Assembly: GCF_003268655.1 (NCBI RefSeq)
Contig: NZ_CP029642.1
Location: 682,001 to 746,000, forward strand
From: Arthrobacter dokdonellae
GTDB lineage: Bacteria > Actinomycetota > Actinomycetes > Actinomycetales > Micrococcaceae
Direction: 5' to 3'
Length of the DNA stretch: 64,000 bases
A model generated the notes under the pieces. That model was not told the origin of the DNA, did not search any database, and saw only the letters and a list, made by a program, of their open reading frames with translations. A program made the translations under genes and the position numbers. Positions 42,801-50,992 of the stretch are shown here, in pieces (the stretch's first letter is position 1; every line of letters begins with the position of its first letter).

Positions 42801-44321
42801 TCAGTACCGGGCGGCGCGCCCGTACAGGCTCATTCCCCCTGCTGCCATGTCTGCGAGTGAGTACACGCCGAGGGGGTAGCCGGGGGAAAGCGCCTGCACC
42901 ACCTGGTTGTTTCCGATGTAGATGGCAATGTGGCCAAACTGGCCGGAGCCAGCAGGGTACTCGTCAAAAACGAGCAGGTCGCCATACCGCAGCTGGGAAA
43001 GCGGCACGTTATGATTCGGGGCTCCCCAGAACTGGGCGGTTCCCGTGCGCGGGATGGAGATTCCGGCCGCTGCAAACGACTTCATGACGAGGCCGGAGCA
43101 GTCAAATCCCGGGTTTCCGGTGCCGCCCCACTGGTACGACTTGCCGCTCTGGGCCATGGCGTAGTTGACCATGACCTGAATATATGACCCGGACGGCTGA
43201 GCAGGCGCCGGTGCTGGAGCGGGAGCAGGCGCGGGTGCCGGAGCGGGAGCAGGCGCGGGTGCCGGAGCAGGTGCCGCAGCGGGAGCGGGAGCGGGCGCCG
43301 GAGCAGGTGCCGCAGCCGGAGCGGGCGCAGGCGCGGGTGCCGCAGCCGGAGCGGGCGCAGGTGCGGGTGCCGCCTGAGCCGTCGTGGGCTGCTGGGCGCC
43401 GGCGCCGTTGTTCCCCGCGTTGACTTGGCCCTCGGCGACCAGTGCGGCGGGGGCGGCCGGTGCGGGGGCGGCTGCGGATTCCTTGATCTGCTGGGCCAGG
43501 GCGGCCTCCCGGGCCTGACGCTCCAGCCCGTCGACGCGTGCGCCCTCCAGTGCAACGGTGCTGTGGTGCAAGGTGGCCAGCTGTTGGAGCAGGGCGTCGC
43601 GCTGGACCTGGTTTTCCTTGACCGCTGCCGTCAAGGCGTCGGTGGCGGATTGTGCGGCCTGCCTTGAATCCGCGGCAGTCTTGGCTGCCTGGTCCGCCGC
43701 CTTTTGGGCTGCGGTTGCCTGCGCCTGGAGTGCCGCGGACGTTGCGGAGGCTGCCGCGGCCGAGTCGAAGGTGTTGGCCCGTTCGGTGGACAGCGCCATC
43801 AGCGTGGAGGCCTGGTACATGGTGTCGTCGGCGCTCGAGCTGCCAAGGAACGCCTGCATGCTCAGGTTGAGCCCGCCGTTTTTGTAGAGGTTCCCTGCCA
43901 AATGCCCGAGCTGGGACTTGGCGGTCTGGTATTCCTTGGCGGCCGCCGCCGCCTTGCCCTTGGCGGCCTGCGCATCCGCCTGGCGCTGCTGCAGGGCGAC
44001 CAGCGCATCCGTGTAGGCGTTGTTTGCACGGAGGGTGCCGGTGAGCGAGCCCTGGAGGCGGTCGCTGGACGAGCTGAGGATGGCCTCGATCTTCGACGAT
44101 TCAGCCGCCGTTGCGGCCTCGGACTTCTTGGCCTTGGCAATGTCGTCCGCGCTGGGGATGGCGGGGGCCATGGCAAAGCTGCCGAAGGACGACGCCGGAA
44201 CGGACACCGCGGGAAGCGCGCCCTGGCCGGGGGCCGCCGCGGCAGGTGAAAGCACGGCGGTGGTGGCCAGTGCCGCGCAGGCAAAGGCGGTTGTCCCGCG
44301 TATCACGAAGGAAATGCGCAT
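42801..44321 (-). CDS. NlpC/P60 peptidoglycan endopeptidase with coiled coil and Pro-Ala linker
   Basis: Secreted cell-wall hydrolase of 506 residues resembling RipA-type enzymes. A signal peptide (about 1-30, ending SPAAAAPG) is followed by a long coiled coil (about 55-290), a strongly repetitive Ala-Pro linker (about 315-380) and an NlpC/P60 catalytic domain. The catalytic Cys408 is in GFDCSGLV and His464 in FGHIAIYIG. Such enzymes cleave the stem peptide of peptidoglycan at division; the coiled coil can mask the active site. The linker DNA (43200-43375) is a degenerate tandem repeat. Confidence 0.93.
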   Translation of the reverse strand: MRISFVIRGTTAFACAALATTAVLSPAAAAPGQGALPAVSVPASSFGSFAMAPAIPSADDIAKAKKSEAATAAESSKIEAILSSSSDRLQGSLTGTLRANNAYTDALVALQQRQADAQAAKGKAAAAAKEYQTAKSQLGHLAGNLYKNGGLNLSMQAFLGSSSADDTMYQASTLMALSTERANTFDSAAAASATSAALQAQATAAQKAADQAAKTAADSRQAAQSATDALTAAVKENQVQRDALLQQLATLHHSTVALEGARVDGLERQAREAALAQQIKESAAAPAPAAPAALVAEGQVNAGNNGAGAQQPTTAQAAPAPAPAPAAAPAPAPAPAAAPAPAPAPAPAAAPAPAPAPAPAPAPAPAPAPAPAPAQPSGSYIQVMVNYAMAQSGKSYQWGGTGNPGFDCSGLVMKSFAAAGISIPRTGTAQFWGAPNHNVPLSQLRYGDLLVFDEYPAGSGQFGHIAIYIGNNQVVQALSPGYPLGVYSLADMAAGGMSLYGRAARY

Positions 44322-44470
44322 GCTGAAGACCTCATTGCCACTCGGTTCGGTAAATGTTGGGCGCCGGTTTATGCCCGTTGCGCGCTTGAAAAGCGCATAA
44401 ATCTACACAGCACTCCCGACATTACGGCCCCATGGATCGCTTTGGCAACACCAGTAACACCAGCCACTTG

Positions 44471-44502
44471 AATAACATCGGTGTAACAACAATGGTGTTA
44501 TT
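44471..44502. promoter_or_regulatory. AT-richer inverted repeat in the NlpC/P60 leader region
   Basis: aataaca...tgttatt-type arms meet around gtgtaacaacaatg within 44471-44502, and taacacc words recur at 44455-44465. It lies in the 202-base gap between the two minus-strand genes and stands out from its GC-rich surroundings; it may be an operator or part of an RNA leader. Confidence 0.35.
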
Positions 44503-44523
44503 TCGTGGTTTAGCACAAAACCG

Positions 44524-44931
44524 TTATCCCCAACCCAGCTCGTGCAGCCGCGCGTCGCTGATGCCGAAGTGGTGGGCGATTTCGTGTACCACCGTCACCG
44601 TGACTTCGTGGATGACCTGTTCGCGTGAGGAGCACAGGCCAAGGATGGGCCGCCGGTAGACGGTGATGCGGTCGGGCAGCGAGCCGGACCCCCACCAGGA
44701 GTCCCGCTCCGTCAAGGGCGTTCCCTCATACAGGCCCAGCAGCACGGTGTCGGGATCGTCACCCGGCCGGGGAATGTAATCGTCCTCGACGAAGAGCACC
44801 AGGTTGTCCATCCGGGCGCTGATGTCCAGGGGAATTTGGGCCAGTGCGTCCTCGACGGCGGCGTCAAATTCGGACGCGTCCATGCGGAACGGGCCAAAGG
44901 AGGGAATTGACGCCAGCGGGTCGCGGTTCAT
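44524..44931 (-). CDS. Minimal zincin metallopeptidase (DUF1025-like)
   Basis: A 135-residue protein of the small metallopeptidase family. The zinc motif HEIAH lies at residues 116-120 in VTVVHEIAHHFGISD, with Glu117 as the general base; the third ligand would be Asp126 or His130 nearby. An in-frame ATG at 44883 (MDASEF) is a possible alternative start closer to family norms. No signal peptide, so cytosolic. Its substrates are unknown. Confidence 0.85.
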   Translation of the reverse strand: MNRDPLASIPSFGPFRMDASEFDAAVEDALAQIPLDISARMDNLVLFVEDDYIPRPGDDPDTVLLGLYEGTPLTERDSWWGSGSLPDRITVYRRPILGLCSSREQVIHEVTVTVVHEIAHHFGISDARLHELGWG

Positions 44932-44990
44932 GCGACAAGCCTAGTGTTCACCGCACGCCCAGGCGCTGGGGCACTTCACCGGGGCCCGTT

Positions 44991-45019
44991 TTGTGTTCTG
45001 GACCAATAGGCCCTATAGT
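44991..45019 (+). promoter_or_regulatory. Candidate tRNA-Glu promoter
   Basis: TTGTGT (44991-44996) and TATAGT (45014-45019) are exactly 17 bases apart, about 60 bases upstream of the mature tRNA-Glu. Confidence 0.6.
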
Positions 45020-45077
45020 TTTTCAAGTCCACTGCGGACGGCACACGGGCAACTGTGGGCTGGACGTGAGTGACGAT

Positions 45078-45150
45078 GCCCCCATCGTCTAGCGGCCTAG
45101 GACACCGCCCTTTCACGGCGGCGGCACGGGTTCGAATCCCGTTGGGGGTA
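45078..45150 (+). tRNA. tRNA-Glu (anticodon TTC)
   Basis: A 73-base cloverleaf with acceptor GCCCCCA pairing to TGGGGGT (G1 pairs with U72), anticodon loop CTTTCAC and T loop TTCGAAT. Discriminator A; CCA not encoded. Confidence 0.97.
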
Positions 45151-45256
45151 CTTTGCGAGCAGGTGGTATTTCCGGCCCCGAAAGGCTGGTAAGCTATTAC
45201 TCGTGAATTTCGCGTGAATGCGTGAGAAAAGCAGCACAAAAGCAGTATTAATGCAT

Positions 45257-45330
45257 GGCCCTGTAGCGCAGTTGGTTAGCGCGCCGCCCTGTCACGGCGG
45301 AGGTCGCGGGTTCGAGTCCCGTCAGGGTCG
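45257..45330 (+). tRNA. tRNA-Asp (anticodon GTC)
   Basis: A 74-base cloverleaf; acceptor GGCCCTG pairs with CAGGGTC, anticodon loop CTGTCAC, T loop TTCGAGT, discriminator G as expected for Asp. CCA not encoded. Confidence 0.97.
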
Positions 45331-45391
45331 CTGAGGTTTTCTGGAATGAATTCCGGGAAATCCGGTGACAAAGGCTTTCGCAGTTCACCAA

Positions 45392-45467
45392 GGCTCTGTA
45401 GCTCAGTTGGTAGAGCGTTCGACTGAAAATCGAAAGGTCACCGGATCGACGCCGGTCGGAGCCACCA
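45392..45467 (+). tRNA. tRNA-Phe (anticodon GAA) with encoded CCA
   Basis: Acceptor GGCTCTG pairs with CGGAGCC, anticodon loop CTGAAAA, discriminator A at 45464 followed by an encoded CCA. The T loop reads ATCGACG instead of the usual TTCGA-n-n, with a perfect 5-bp stem (ACCGG/CCGGT). Confidence 0.96.
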
Positions 45468-45468
45468 C

Positions 45469-45497
45469 AAAACCCCTTAGCAATAAGGGGTTTTCTG
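45469..45497 (+). terminator. Intrinsic terminator after the tRNA cluster
   Basis: AAAACCCCTTA and TAAGGGGTTTT form a compact stem with a short loop (45469-45494), two bases after the tRNA-Phe CCA. Confidence 0.88.
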
Positions 45498-45514
45498 CTT
45501 TAACCGCCACAACG

Positions 45515-45543
45515 TTGCCCCCCAACTTTTGGGTGCATAGGCT
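45515..45543 (+). promoter_or_regulatory. Candidate promoter of the Asp23 operon
   Basis: TTGCCC (45515-45520) and TAGGCT (45538-45543) are 17 bases apart, 33 bases before the first ATG. It follows the tRNA terminator, so the operon is likely transcribed on its own. Confidence 0.45.
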
Positions 45544-45575
45544 TACCGTAAAGATATACGGACCAAGGAGCTTTC

Positions 45576-46127
45576 ATGGACGGGCCAAGCCAGCAGCCAC
45601 CAGCACCTCACGCATTGTCGGCACCGCCACCCTTTCCCGCGGCGACGGACCCGGCGCAGGGCCGGACCATCATCGCGGACACGGCCGTCGCGAAGGTGGT
45701 GGGCGTTGCCGCCCGTGGCGTTGCCGGCGTCCACGCCCTCGGCTCCGGCGCATCGCGTTCCATCGGCGCGCTGCGGGACGTGGTCGGCGCCACGGACCTG
45801 ACCCAGGGCGTCCGCGTCGAGGTGGGCGAATCGCAGGTCGCGGTTGACCTGGTCCTGGTGGCGATCTACGGCTACCCGCTGCAGGAGCTGGCCGACGCCG
45901 TCCGGGCTGCCGTATACAGTGCCGTCGAGGGCCTGGTGGGCCGCGACGTCATCGAAGTGAACATCGAAATCACGGACGTCTACATTCCCTCCGCCGAACC
46001 GGAAAGGCAGCAGGCCCGGCCAACGTTGGCCGAGCGCCTCTCCACCGCAGCCAGGCCCGCAGGGGGCACGCCGGCAGCCAACCTGCCGGCCGCCGTCCCG
46101 CCCGCAGCGAACGAGGGGCAGCTGTGA
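45576..46127 (+). CDS. Asp23/Gls24 family envelope stress protein
   Basis: A 183-residue Asp23-domain protein. The domain spans about residues 28-140 (GRTIIADTAVAKVVGVAARGVAGVHAL; VRVEVGESQVAVDLVLVAIYGYPL; EVNIEITDVYIP), flanked by Pro/Ala-rich tails. Asp23 family proteins are membrane-associated and respond to alkaline or cell-envelope stress. AAGGAG precedes the ATG. It is the first of five genes chained by 4-base overlaps. Confidence 0.92.
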   Translation: MDGPSQQPPAPHALSAPPPFPAATDPAQGRTIIADTAVAKVVGVAARGVAGVHALGSGASRSIGALRDVVGATDLTQGVRVEVGESQVAVDLVLVAIYGYPLQELADAVRAAVYSAVEGLVGRDVIEVNIEITDVYIPSAEPERQQARPTLAERLSTAARPAGGTPAANLPAAVPPAANEGQL

Positions 46128-46315
46128 GCCTGACAGTGGTGTGCGCGGCGTTCGGAGCCTTCCTCGCCTTCATGGCGTTCAGCTACGGCTTCTGGGGCTT
46201 CATCATTGGTGCCCTATTCATCGCCGTCGGCGCGTTCGTGGGCCGGGCGGCCGGAGGCAGGCTGGACTGGCGCGGGGTGCTCGACGCCCTCACCGGCCGG
46301 CGTTCGTCACGGTGA
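46124..46315 (+). CDS. Small membrane protein of the Asp23 operon (DUF2273-like)
   Basis: A 63-residue protein with two hydrophobic segments (VCAAFGAFLAFMAF; FIIGALFIAVGAFVG), resembling the DUF2273 proteins encoded in many Asp23 clusters. The GTG at 46124 overlaps the previous stop (GTGA), and its own stop overlaps the next start in the same way. Confidence 0.85.
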   Translation: MSLTVVCAAFGAFLAFMAFSYGFWGFIIGALFIAVGAFVGRAAGGRLDWRGVLDALTGRRSSR

Positions 46316-46689
46316 CGGTCACGGCCGTGGGCACCAGACGCGAGCTGTCGGGGCACACCCGGATCAGCACCCAGGCCCTGACCTCCGTGGCCCGGGCGGC
46401 CGCGGCGGAAGCTTTCGACGTCGCGCCGTCGTCCGTGCGCGTGTCGTGGGCGGACGACGCCGGGTCCCTGGCCCTGTCTGTCGCCTCACCCATCAGCGTC
46501 CCCTCCCTGGGCGCTGTGCGGCAGCGTCCGGAACGGGTTGCCCGCACCGGCGGCACGGTTGCGGACCGGGCCACGGCGGCCAAGCTGGGCATCCTGGCCC
46601 AGGTGGAACACTTGACGGGATCTCAGCTCAGCAGGGTCGATATTCGAATTTCCGGCATCCAGCCCACGGATGAGGGACGGGTCCAGTGA
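46312..46689 (+). CDS. Second, compact Asp23/Gls24-like protein
   Basis: A 125-residue protein with a reduced Asp23-like core: STQALTSVARAAAAEAF, a strand VRVSWADDAGSLALSV and a C-terminal VDIRISGIQ. It starts at GTG 46312, overlapping the previous stop. The frame is open back to 46141 but the upstream part lies within another gene. It probably assembles with the other Asp23 proteins, by analogy. Confidence 0.75.
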   Translation: MTVTAVGTRRELSGHTRISTQALTSVARAAAAEAFDVAPSSVRVSWADDAGSLALSVASPISVPSLGAVRQRPERVARTGGTVADRATAAKLGILAQVEHLTGSQLSRVDIRISGIQPTDEGRVQ

Positions 46690-47261
46690 GCCGGCTGACA
46701 GAGCGCATCCTCACGAGGGAAAGCCATTCGTCGCGTGCCCCGCTGTCCGTGGTCGCCGCCATCTTGATCACGGTGTTGGCGGTCTACGGCCTGTTGGAGG
46801 CCATACTGCGCGCTGTGGGGCAGCCGCCCTGGCTGATCGACCCGCTCACGGCCGCCGACCGCCTGTCCCGTCTTCCCGACGGGATCTCGCCAGTGCTGCT
46901 GGGTGCCATCGGGGTCCTGCTGTTCCTGCTGGGCCTGGTCTTTCTGGGCCATGCGGTGCTGCCGGGCCGCCGCGCCCGCCACACCATCGCGGACCCCCGC
47001 GTGGCCATCGTGGTGGACGATGAAGTCATCGCCTCGGCGCTGGCACGCCGGGCACGGCTCGCTGCCGGGGTCACACGCGAACAGGTCATGGTAGTGGTTT
47101 CGGCGAGGACGGTGCAGGTCAACGTCCGCCCCACGTCCGGCATCCGCCTGTCCGAATCCCACATCCTCGCCGCCGTCGAGGCGGAACTGGCGGACATGGC
47201 GCTGGAACCAGCCCCGGAAGTCACGGTCAAGCTGTCCGGGACCGGGGTGATCGGCGTATGA
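46686..47261 (+). CDS. DUF6286-type membrane protein of the Asp23 operon
   Basis: A 191-residue protein with two membrane segments (about 20-42 and 68-93) and a C-terminal soluble domain (about 105-190) of the DUF6286 type found in actinobacterial Asp23 clusters. It starts with an overlapping GTG at 46686 and ends in an ATGA overlap with the next gene. Likely membrane partner of the Asp23 proteins. Confidence 0.82.
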   Translation: MSRLTERILTRESHSSRAPLSVVAAILITVLAVYGLLEAILRAVGQPPWLIDPLTAADRLSRLPDGISPVLLGAIGVLLFLLGLVFLGHAVLPGRRARHTIADPRVAIVVDDEVIASALARRARLAAGVTREQVMVVVSARTVQVNVRPTSGIRLSESHILAAVEAELADMALEPAPEVTVKLSGTGVIGV

Positions 47262-47878
47262 ACGGCACGCCCCGCGGCCTCAACCGTGTGGTGCTGGCCC
47301 TCACCGGACTGGTGCTGCTGGCCCTGGGAGCTTCACTGGCGGCCCTCGCCGCGGCACCGTCCCTGGCCTTCCGGTGGCAGGCGTGGGCCGGTGCGCAGGT
47401 GGCGGCCCTCCGCGGCCTCGCCGCCCGGACCCGCCTGGCCCCGGGGACCGGAAGCTGGATCTGGCTGGTCGTGGCAGCCTGTCTGCTGGTGCTGGTCATC
47501 TTCATGGTGTCCTGGGTGGCCAACCAGGGCAAGGGGCGGACCAACATCCTCTTCCAGCGCGAGGGTGTGGCGTCCGACGACGGCGCAGCGGGGAAGGTGG
47601 TCCTCAGCAGTGCTGTCGCGGAACAGTCGCTGAAGGCGGCATTGCTTGAGCGCGGCGACCTTTTGGGCGTCTCCGTGACGAGTTATGACTTCCGCGGCCA
47701 TCCGGCCGTCCGGGTCCGTGTCCTTCCGCGCCAAGGCGTTGCGCCCCATGAAATTGCCGCGGACATCGGTTCGCTCGTCGACGCCCTGGATGCGCTGCTG
47801 GGCGTGCAGGTCCCGGTGCTGGTCAGCCTCGGATCCGGAGCCAGGGCGCGGTTCACGAAAGCCGAACGCGTCCGCTAG
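47258..47878 (+). CDS. AmaP-like membrane anchor of the Asp23 system
   Basis: A 206-residue protein with two membrane segments (about 10-33 and 66-88) and a cytoplasmic domain of beta-alpha pattern (VVLSSAVAEQSLKAALLERGDLLGVSV). The layout matches AmaP proteins, which anchor Asp23 at the membrane. It is the last gene of the overlapping set. Confidence 0.8.
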   Translation: MNGTPRGLNRVVLALTGLVLLALGASLAALAAAPSLAFRWQAWAGAQVAALRGLAARTRLAPGTGSWIWLVVAACLLVLVIFMVSWVANQGKGRTNILFQREGVASDDGAAGKVVLSSAVAEQSLKAALLERGDLLGVSVTSYDFRGHPAVRVRVLPRQGVAPHEIAADIGSLVDALDALLGVQVPVLVSLGSGARARFTKAERVR

Positions 47879-47948
47879 TCTTTGGTCCCATCACCCGCGG
47901 GTGCATTGCACGCCTGGGGCGCAAAAGTACGACGACAGGGAGAAACGC

Positions 47949-48233
47949 ATGACCGAGAACAATTCAGGAAATCCACTGGACTCCGCGAAGGACCTCGACG
48001 GTGGTGCTGCGGAAAAGGCGAAGGACTTCGCCGGTGATGCTGCGGAAAAGGCGAAGGACTTCGCCGGGGACGCCACGGCCAAGGCGAAGGACTTCGCGGG
48101 GGACGCGGGGGAAAACGTCCGGGAGCTTGCCGAGGACGCCGCGGAAAACGTCAAACACTTCGCCGAGGACGCCGCGGAAAACGTCAAGGGCCTCGGCGCC
48201 AAGATCGCAGGCCTCTTCAAGCACGACAAGTAG
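47949..48233 (+). CDS. LEA-like/YtxH-type protein of 11-residue repeats
   Basis: A 94-residue, highly charged protein built almost entirely of an 11-residue repeat (AAEKAKDFAGD and variants, six or seven copies), ending in a short basic tail (GLGAKIAGLFKHDK). Such repeats form amphipathic helices as in group 3 LEA proteins, which protect membranes or proteins during desiccation. The DNA repeat has a 33-base period. AGGGAG precedes the ATG. It follows the Asp23 operon after 70 bases, so a stress role is a reasonable guess. Confidence 0.88.
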   Translation: MTENNSGNPLDSAKDLDGGAAEKAKDFAGDAAEKAKDFAGDATAKAKDFAGDAGENVRELAEDAAENVKHFAEDAAENVKGLGAKIAGLFKHDK

Positions 48234-48248
48234 GCCCCCGCCCGCATC

Positions 48249-48302
48249 GGGGAGGGTGGCCGGCGTCCAGGACACTGGACGCCGGCCGCCCTCCCCTTTT
48301 TG
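48249..48302 (+). terminator. Strong intrinsic terminator after the LEA-like gene
   Basis: GGGGAGGG-t-GGCCGGCGTCCA (48249-48269) pairs with TGGACGCCGGCC-g-CCCTCCCC (48276-48296), a stem of 20 or more bases with a six-base loop, followed by six T residues. Confidence 0.92.
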
Positions 48303-48388
48303 CTGCCCGGAACGCCCGCAACCCCCAGTCCCGGGAAACGGCAAAAATGTGGGGCACGGGATTCAGTAATGAATTGGTCACAATTTTG

Positions 48389-48427
48389 CGTAAGCGCTTG
48401 CACTTCCCCGCGCCGGATGCTTAGAGT
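48389..48427 (+). promoter_or_regulatory. Promoter and candidate LacI operator of the sugar importer
   Basis: The palindrome AAGCGCTT (48392-48399) sits in gcgtAAGCGCTTgcac, the centre expected for LacI-family operators. It overlaps the -35 element TTGCAC (48398-48403); TAGAGT (48422-48427) follows after 18 bases. The LacI gene lies four genes downstream at 52173, so repression by it is the likely mechanism. Confidence 0.65.
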
Positions 48428-48526
48428 GATCCACATCACCAGATGCCGGCGGTTCCACAGGCCGGACATTTTCACGATTGAACGTTTTAGCGATGGGACG
48501 TTCTCACTGATGGGAAAGAGCGTGGA

Positions 48527-49825
48527 ATGAGACATTCAAGAAAGTTTGCTTCCCTGGCGGCAGTATCGGTCCTGGCGATGACGCTGGCCGCTTGTGGCGG
48601 TGGCGGCAGCGGTGGCGGCTCGTCCGCGGGCGGGCTCAGCGGCGATGCGGGCGCCAACCTGGACGGGCGCGGACCCATTACCTATGTCCAGGGCAAGGAC
48701 AACTCGAATGTCGTCCGCCCGCTCGTGGACAAATGGAATGCGGACCCGGCCCACAAGAATGAGCAGGTCACCTTCAAGGAACAATCGGACAAGGCGGACC
48801 AGCAGCACGACGACCTGGTCCAGAACTTCCAAGCCAAGAACGCCAGCTACGATGTGGTGGACGTGGACGTGGTGTGGACGGCCGAGTTCGCGGCCAAGGG
48901 CTGGCTGCAGCCGCTGAAGGACAAGACGGCCTTTGACACCGCCGGGATGCTGCCGGCGACCGTGGCCACCGCAACCTACAAGGGCACCCTCTACGCCGCC
49001 CCGCAGACGTCCGACGGCGGCATTCTGTACTACCGCAAGGACCTCGTGCCCACCCCTCCCAAGACCTGGGACGAGATGATGGGCATGTGCCCCATCGCCA
49101 AAAAGAACAACATGGACTGCTACGCAGGCCAGTTCGCCCAATATGAGGGGCTGACGGTCAACGTGGCCGAGGCCATCAACACCGCCGGCGGCGTCATCGT
49201 GGACAAGGACGGCAAGCCGGCGGTGAACACGCCGCAGGCCAAGGCCGGGCTGACCAACCTGGTCCAGGCCTTCAAGGACGGCAACATTCCCAAGCAGGCC
49301 ATCACCTACCAGGAGGAGCAGGGCCGGCAGTCGTTTGAGGCCGGCAAGCTGCTGTTCATGCGCAACTGGCCGTACGTCTACAACCTGGCCAAGACTGACG
49401 GGTCGTCCATGGTGAAGGACAAGTTCGGCATCGCCCCGCTGCCCGGCAAGGACGGACCCGGCGCGTCCTCCCTGGGCGGGCACAACATCGCCATGAGCGT
49501 CTACAGCAAGCACAAGGCAACGGCCATGGACTTCATGAAGTTCATGACCAACGAGGAAACCGAGAAGTTCTACGCCACGCAGGGTTCGCTGGCCCCGGTC
49601 CGGGAGGACCTGTATGCCGACGCCGACCTCGTCAAGCAGCTGCCCTACCTTCCTGTCCTGCTGACGTCCATCAAGAACGCCGTGCCGCGGCCGGTCTCGC
49701 CGTTCTACCCGGCCGTGACGCAGGCCGTTCAAATCAACGCGTACGCCGCCCTGAAGGGCGACAAGAGCGTTGACCAGGCATTGACCGACATGCAGGCGGC
49801 CCTGGGGGCGGCCGGCTCGCAGTAA
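48527..49825 (+). CDS. Sugar ABC transporter substrate-binding lipoprotein
   Basis: A 432-residue CUT1-family solute receptor. A lipoprotein signal with lipobox LAAC (Cys24) is followed by a Gly/Ser linker, then the mature lobe. Similarity to alpha-glucoside/trehalose receptors (ThuE, LpqY-like) is suggested by YDVVDVDVVWTAEFAAKGWLQPL and GGHNIAMSVYSKHK. With the following SugA/SugB-like permeases it probably imports trehalose, maltose or a related disaccharide. There is no ATPase gene, as in actinobacteria that share one MsiK-type ATPase. Confidence 0.9.
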   Translation: MRHSRKFASLAAVSVLAMTLAACGGGGSGGGSSAGGLSGDAGANLDGRGPITYVQGKDNSNVVRPLVDKWNADPAHKNEQVTFKEQSDKADQQHDDLVQNFQAKNASYDVVDVDVVWTAEFAAKGWLQPLKDKTAFDTAGMLPATVATATYKGTLYAAPQTSDGGILYYRKDLVPTPPKTWDEMMGMCPIAKKNNMDCYAGQFAQYEGLTVNVAEAINTAGGVIVDKDGKPAVNTPQAKAGLTNLVQAFKDGNIPKQAITYQEEQGRQSFEAGKLLFMRNWPYVYNLAKTDGSSMVKDKFGIAPLPGKDGPGASSLGGHNIAMSVYSKHKATAMDFMKFMTNEETEKFYATQGSLAPVREDLYADADLVKQLPYLPVLLTSIKNAVPRPVSPFYPAVTQAVQINAYAALKGDKSVDQALTDMQAALGAAGSQ

Positions 49826-49867
49826 GCCGAAGCCCTGCCGCGGCCAGCCGGCAGGCGCCAAACAAGG

Positions 49868-49909
49868 ACGACGGCGGCCCGGGCACCTGGGTGCCCGGGC
49901 CGCCGTCGT
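49868..49909 (+). terminator. Attenuating hairpin between binding-protein and permease genes
   Basis: Exact 19-base arms (49868-49886 and 49891-49909) with a four-base loop, without a T run. Such hairpins between the binding-protein and permease genes lower permease expression or stabilise the upstream mRNA. Confidence 0.8.
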
Positions 49910-49956
49910 TCTTCCCAACCACCCATGCAGGCGGCACCCGAGGAAAGGACGAGGGC

Positions 49957-50991
49957 ATGTCAATGCAAGCGGAGCCGCTGACCCGTCGCGGCAAGAAGTC
50001 GACAGGCGAGGGGCCAGCGGGACCAGAGAACAAGGAAGTCGGGCAGGACCGGAAGCAAAAGACACAGGGCCGGGCGGCGGCGCTGCTGATCATTCCGTCG
50101 ATGATCGTGCTGGGCATCGTCATCGTGTACCCGGTCATCGACGCCATCATCATGTCGTTGCAGAAGGACGCAGGCCTGGATCCGGTGACGGGCTCCTTCG
50201 TGGCCGGAGGCTTTGCCGGATTCTACAACTACGTCCACTGGATCCTCCAGCAATGCAACACTCCAAGCGGCCAGGCGTCCTGCCCGGCCGGCACGCTCGG
50301 CTCGCAGTTCTGGTCCGCCACCGGCACCACGTTCCTGCTCACCGTCATCACCGTGGCACTGGAAACGGTGATCGGCTTTTGGATGGCGATCATCATGTCG
50401 CGGACGTTCCGGGGACGCAGCGCCCTGCGCGCGGCCGTGCTGGTGCCGTGGGCCATCCCCACCGCAGTGACGGCCAAGCTGTGGTTCTTCATCTTTGCCT
50501 TTGACGGCATCGCCAACACGCTGTTCCACACCTCCATCCTGTGGACCGGCTCCGAGGTCCCCGCCCGCGCCGCCATCATCATCGCCGACGTCTGGAAAAC
50601 CACGCCCTTCATGGCACTGCTGATCCTGGCCGGTCTGCAGATGATCCCGGACCAGGTGTATGAGGCGGCCAAGGTCGACGGCGCCACGGCCTGGCAGCGT
50701 TTCACGCAGATCACCCTGCCGCTGGTCAAGCCGGCCCTGATGGTGGCGATCCTGTTCCGCACGTTGGACGCGCTGCGCATGTACGATCTCCCCGCCATCA
50801 TGACCGCGGGGGCGAACGGCACCACCACCTTGTCGATCCTGGTGGTGAACCAGATCCGGATCGGCTTCAATTCAGCCGCGGCACTGTCCACCATCACGTT
50901 CCTGATCATCTTCATTGTGGCGTTCATCTTTGTCCGCTTCCTCGGGGCGAACGCCGTCGAATCGGCCACCAACTCGGGGAAGGTGAAGTGA
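49957..50991 (+). CDS. Sugar ABC transporter permease (SugA-like)
   Basis: A 344-residue inner-membrane permease with about six segments after a hydrophilic N-terminal tail of roughly 45 residues. The EAA loop reads YEAAKVDGATAWQRF, followed by ITLPLVKP. GAAAGGAC upstream favours the ATG at 49957 over one at 49963. Together with the next gene it forms the channel of the disaccharide importer. Confidence 0.92.
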   Translation: MSMQAEPLTRRGKKSTGEGPAGPENKEVGQDRKQKTQGRAAALLIIPSMIVLGIVIVYPVIDAIIMSLQKDAGLDPVTGSFVAGGFAGFYNYVHWILQQCNTPSGQASCPAGTLGSQFWSATGTTFLLTVITVALETVIGFWMAIIMSRTFRGRSALRAAVLVPWAIPTAVTAKLWFFIFAFDGIANTLFHTSILWTGSEVPARAAIIIADVWKTTPFMALLILAGLQMIPDQVYEAAKVDGATAWQRFTQITLPLVKPALMVAILFRTLDALRMYDLPAIMTAGANGTTTLSILVVNQIRIGFNSAAALSTITFLIIFIVAFIFVRFLGANAVESATNSGKVK

Positions 50992-50992
50992 G

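Noticed and set aside
43184..43423. A 79-residue Glu/Arg-rich frame on the plus strand
   Set aside because: It is the antisense of the Ala-Pro linker repeat in the NlpC/P60 gene.
44322..44523. A c-di-AMP (ydaO) riboswitch in the NlpC/P60 leader
   Set aside because: Such riboswitches precede many actinobacterial NlpC/P60 genes, but I could not find the conserved GGGG-AACCC-type core in this leader.
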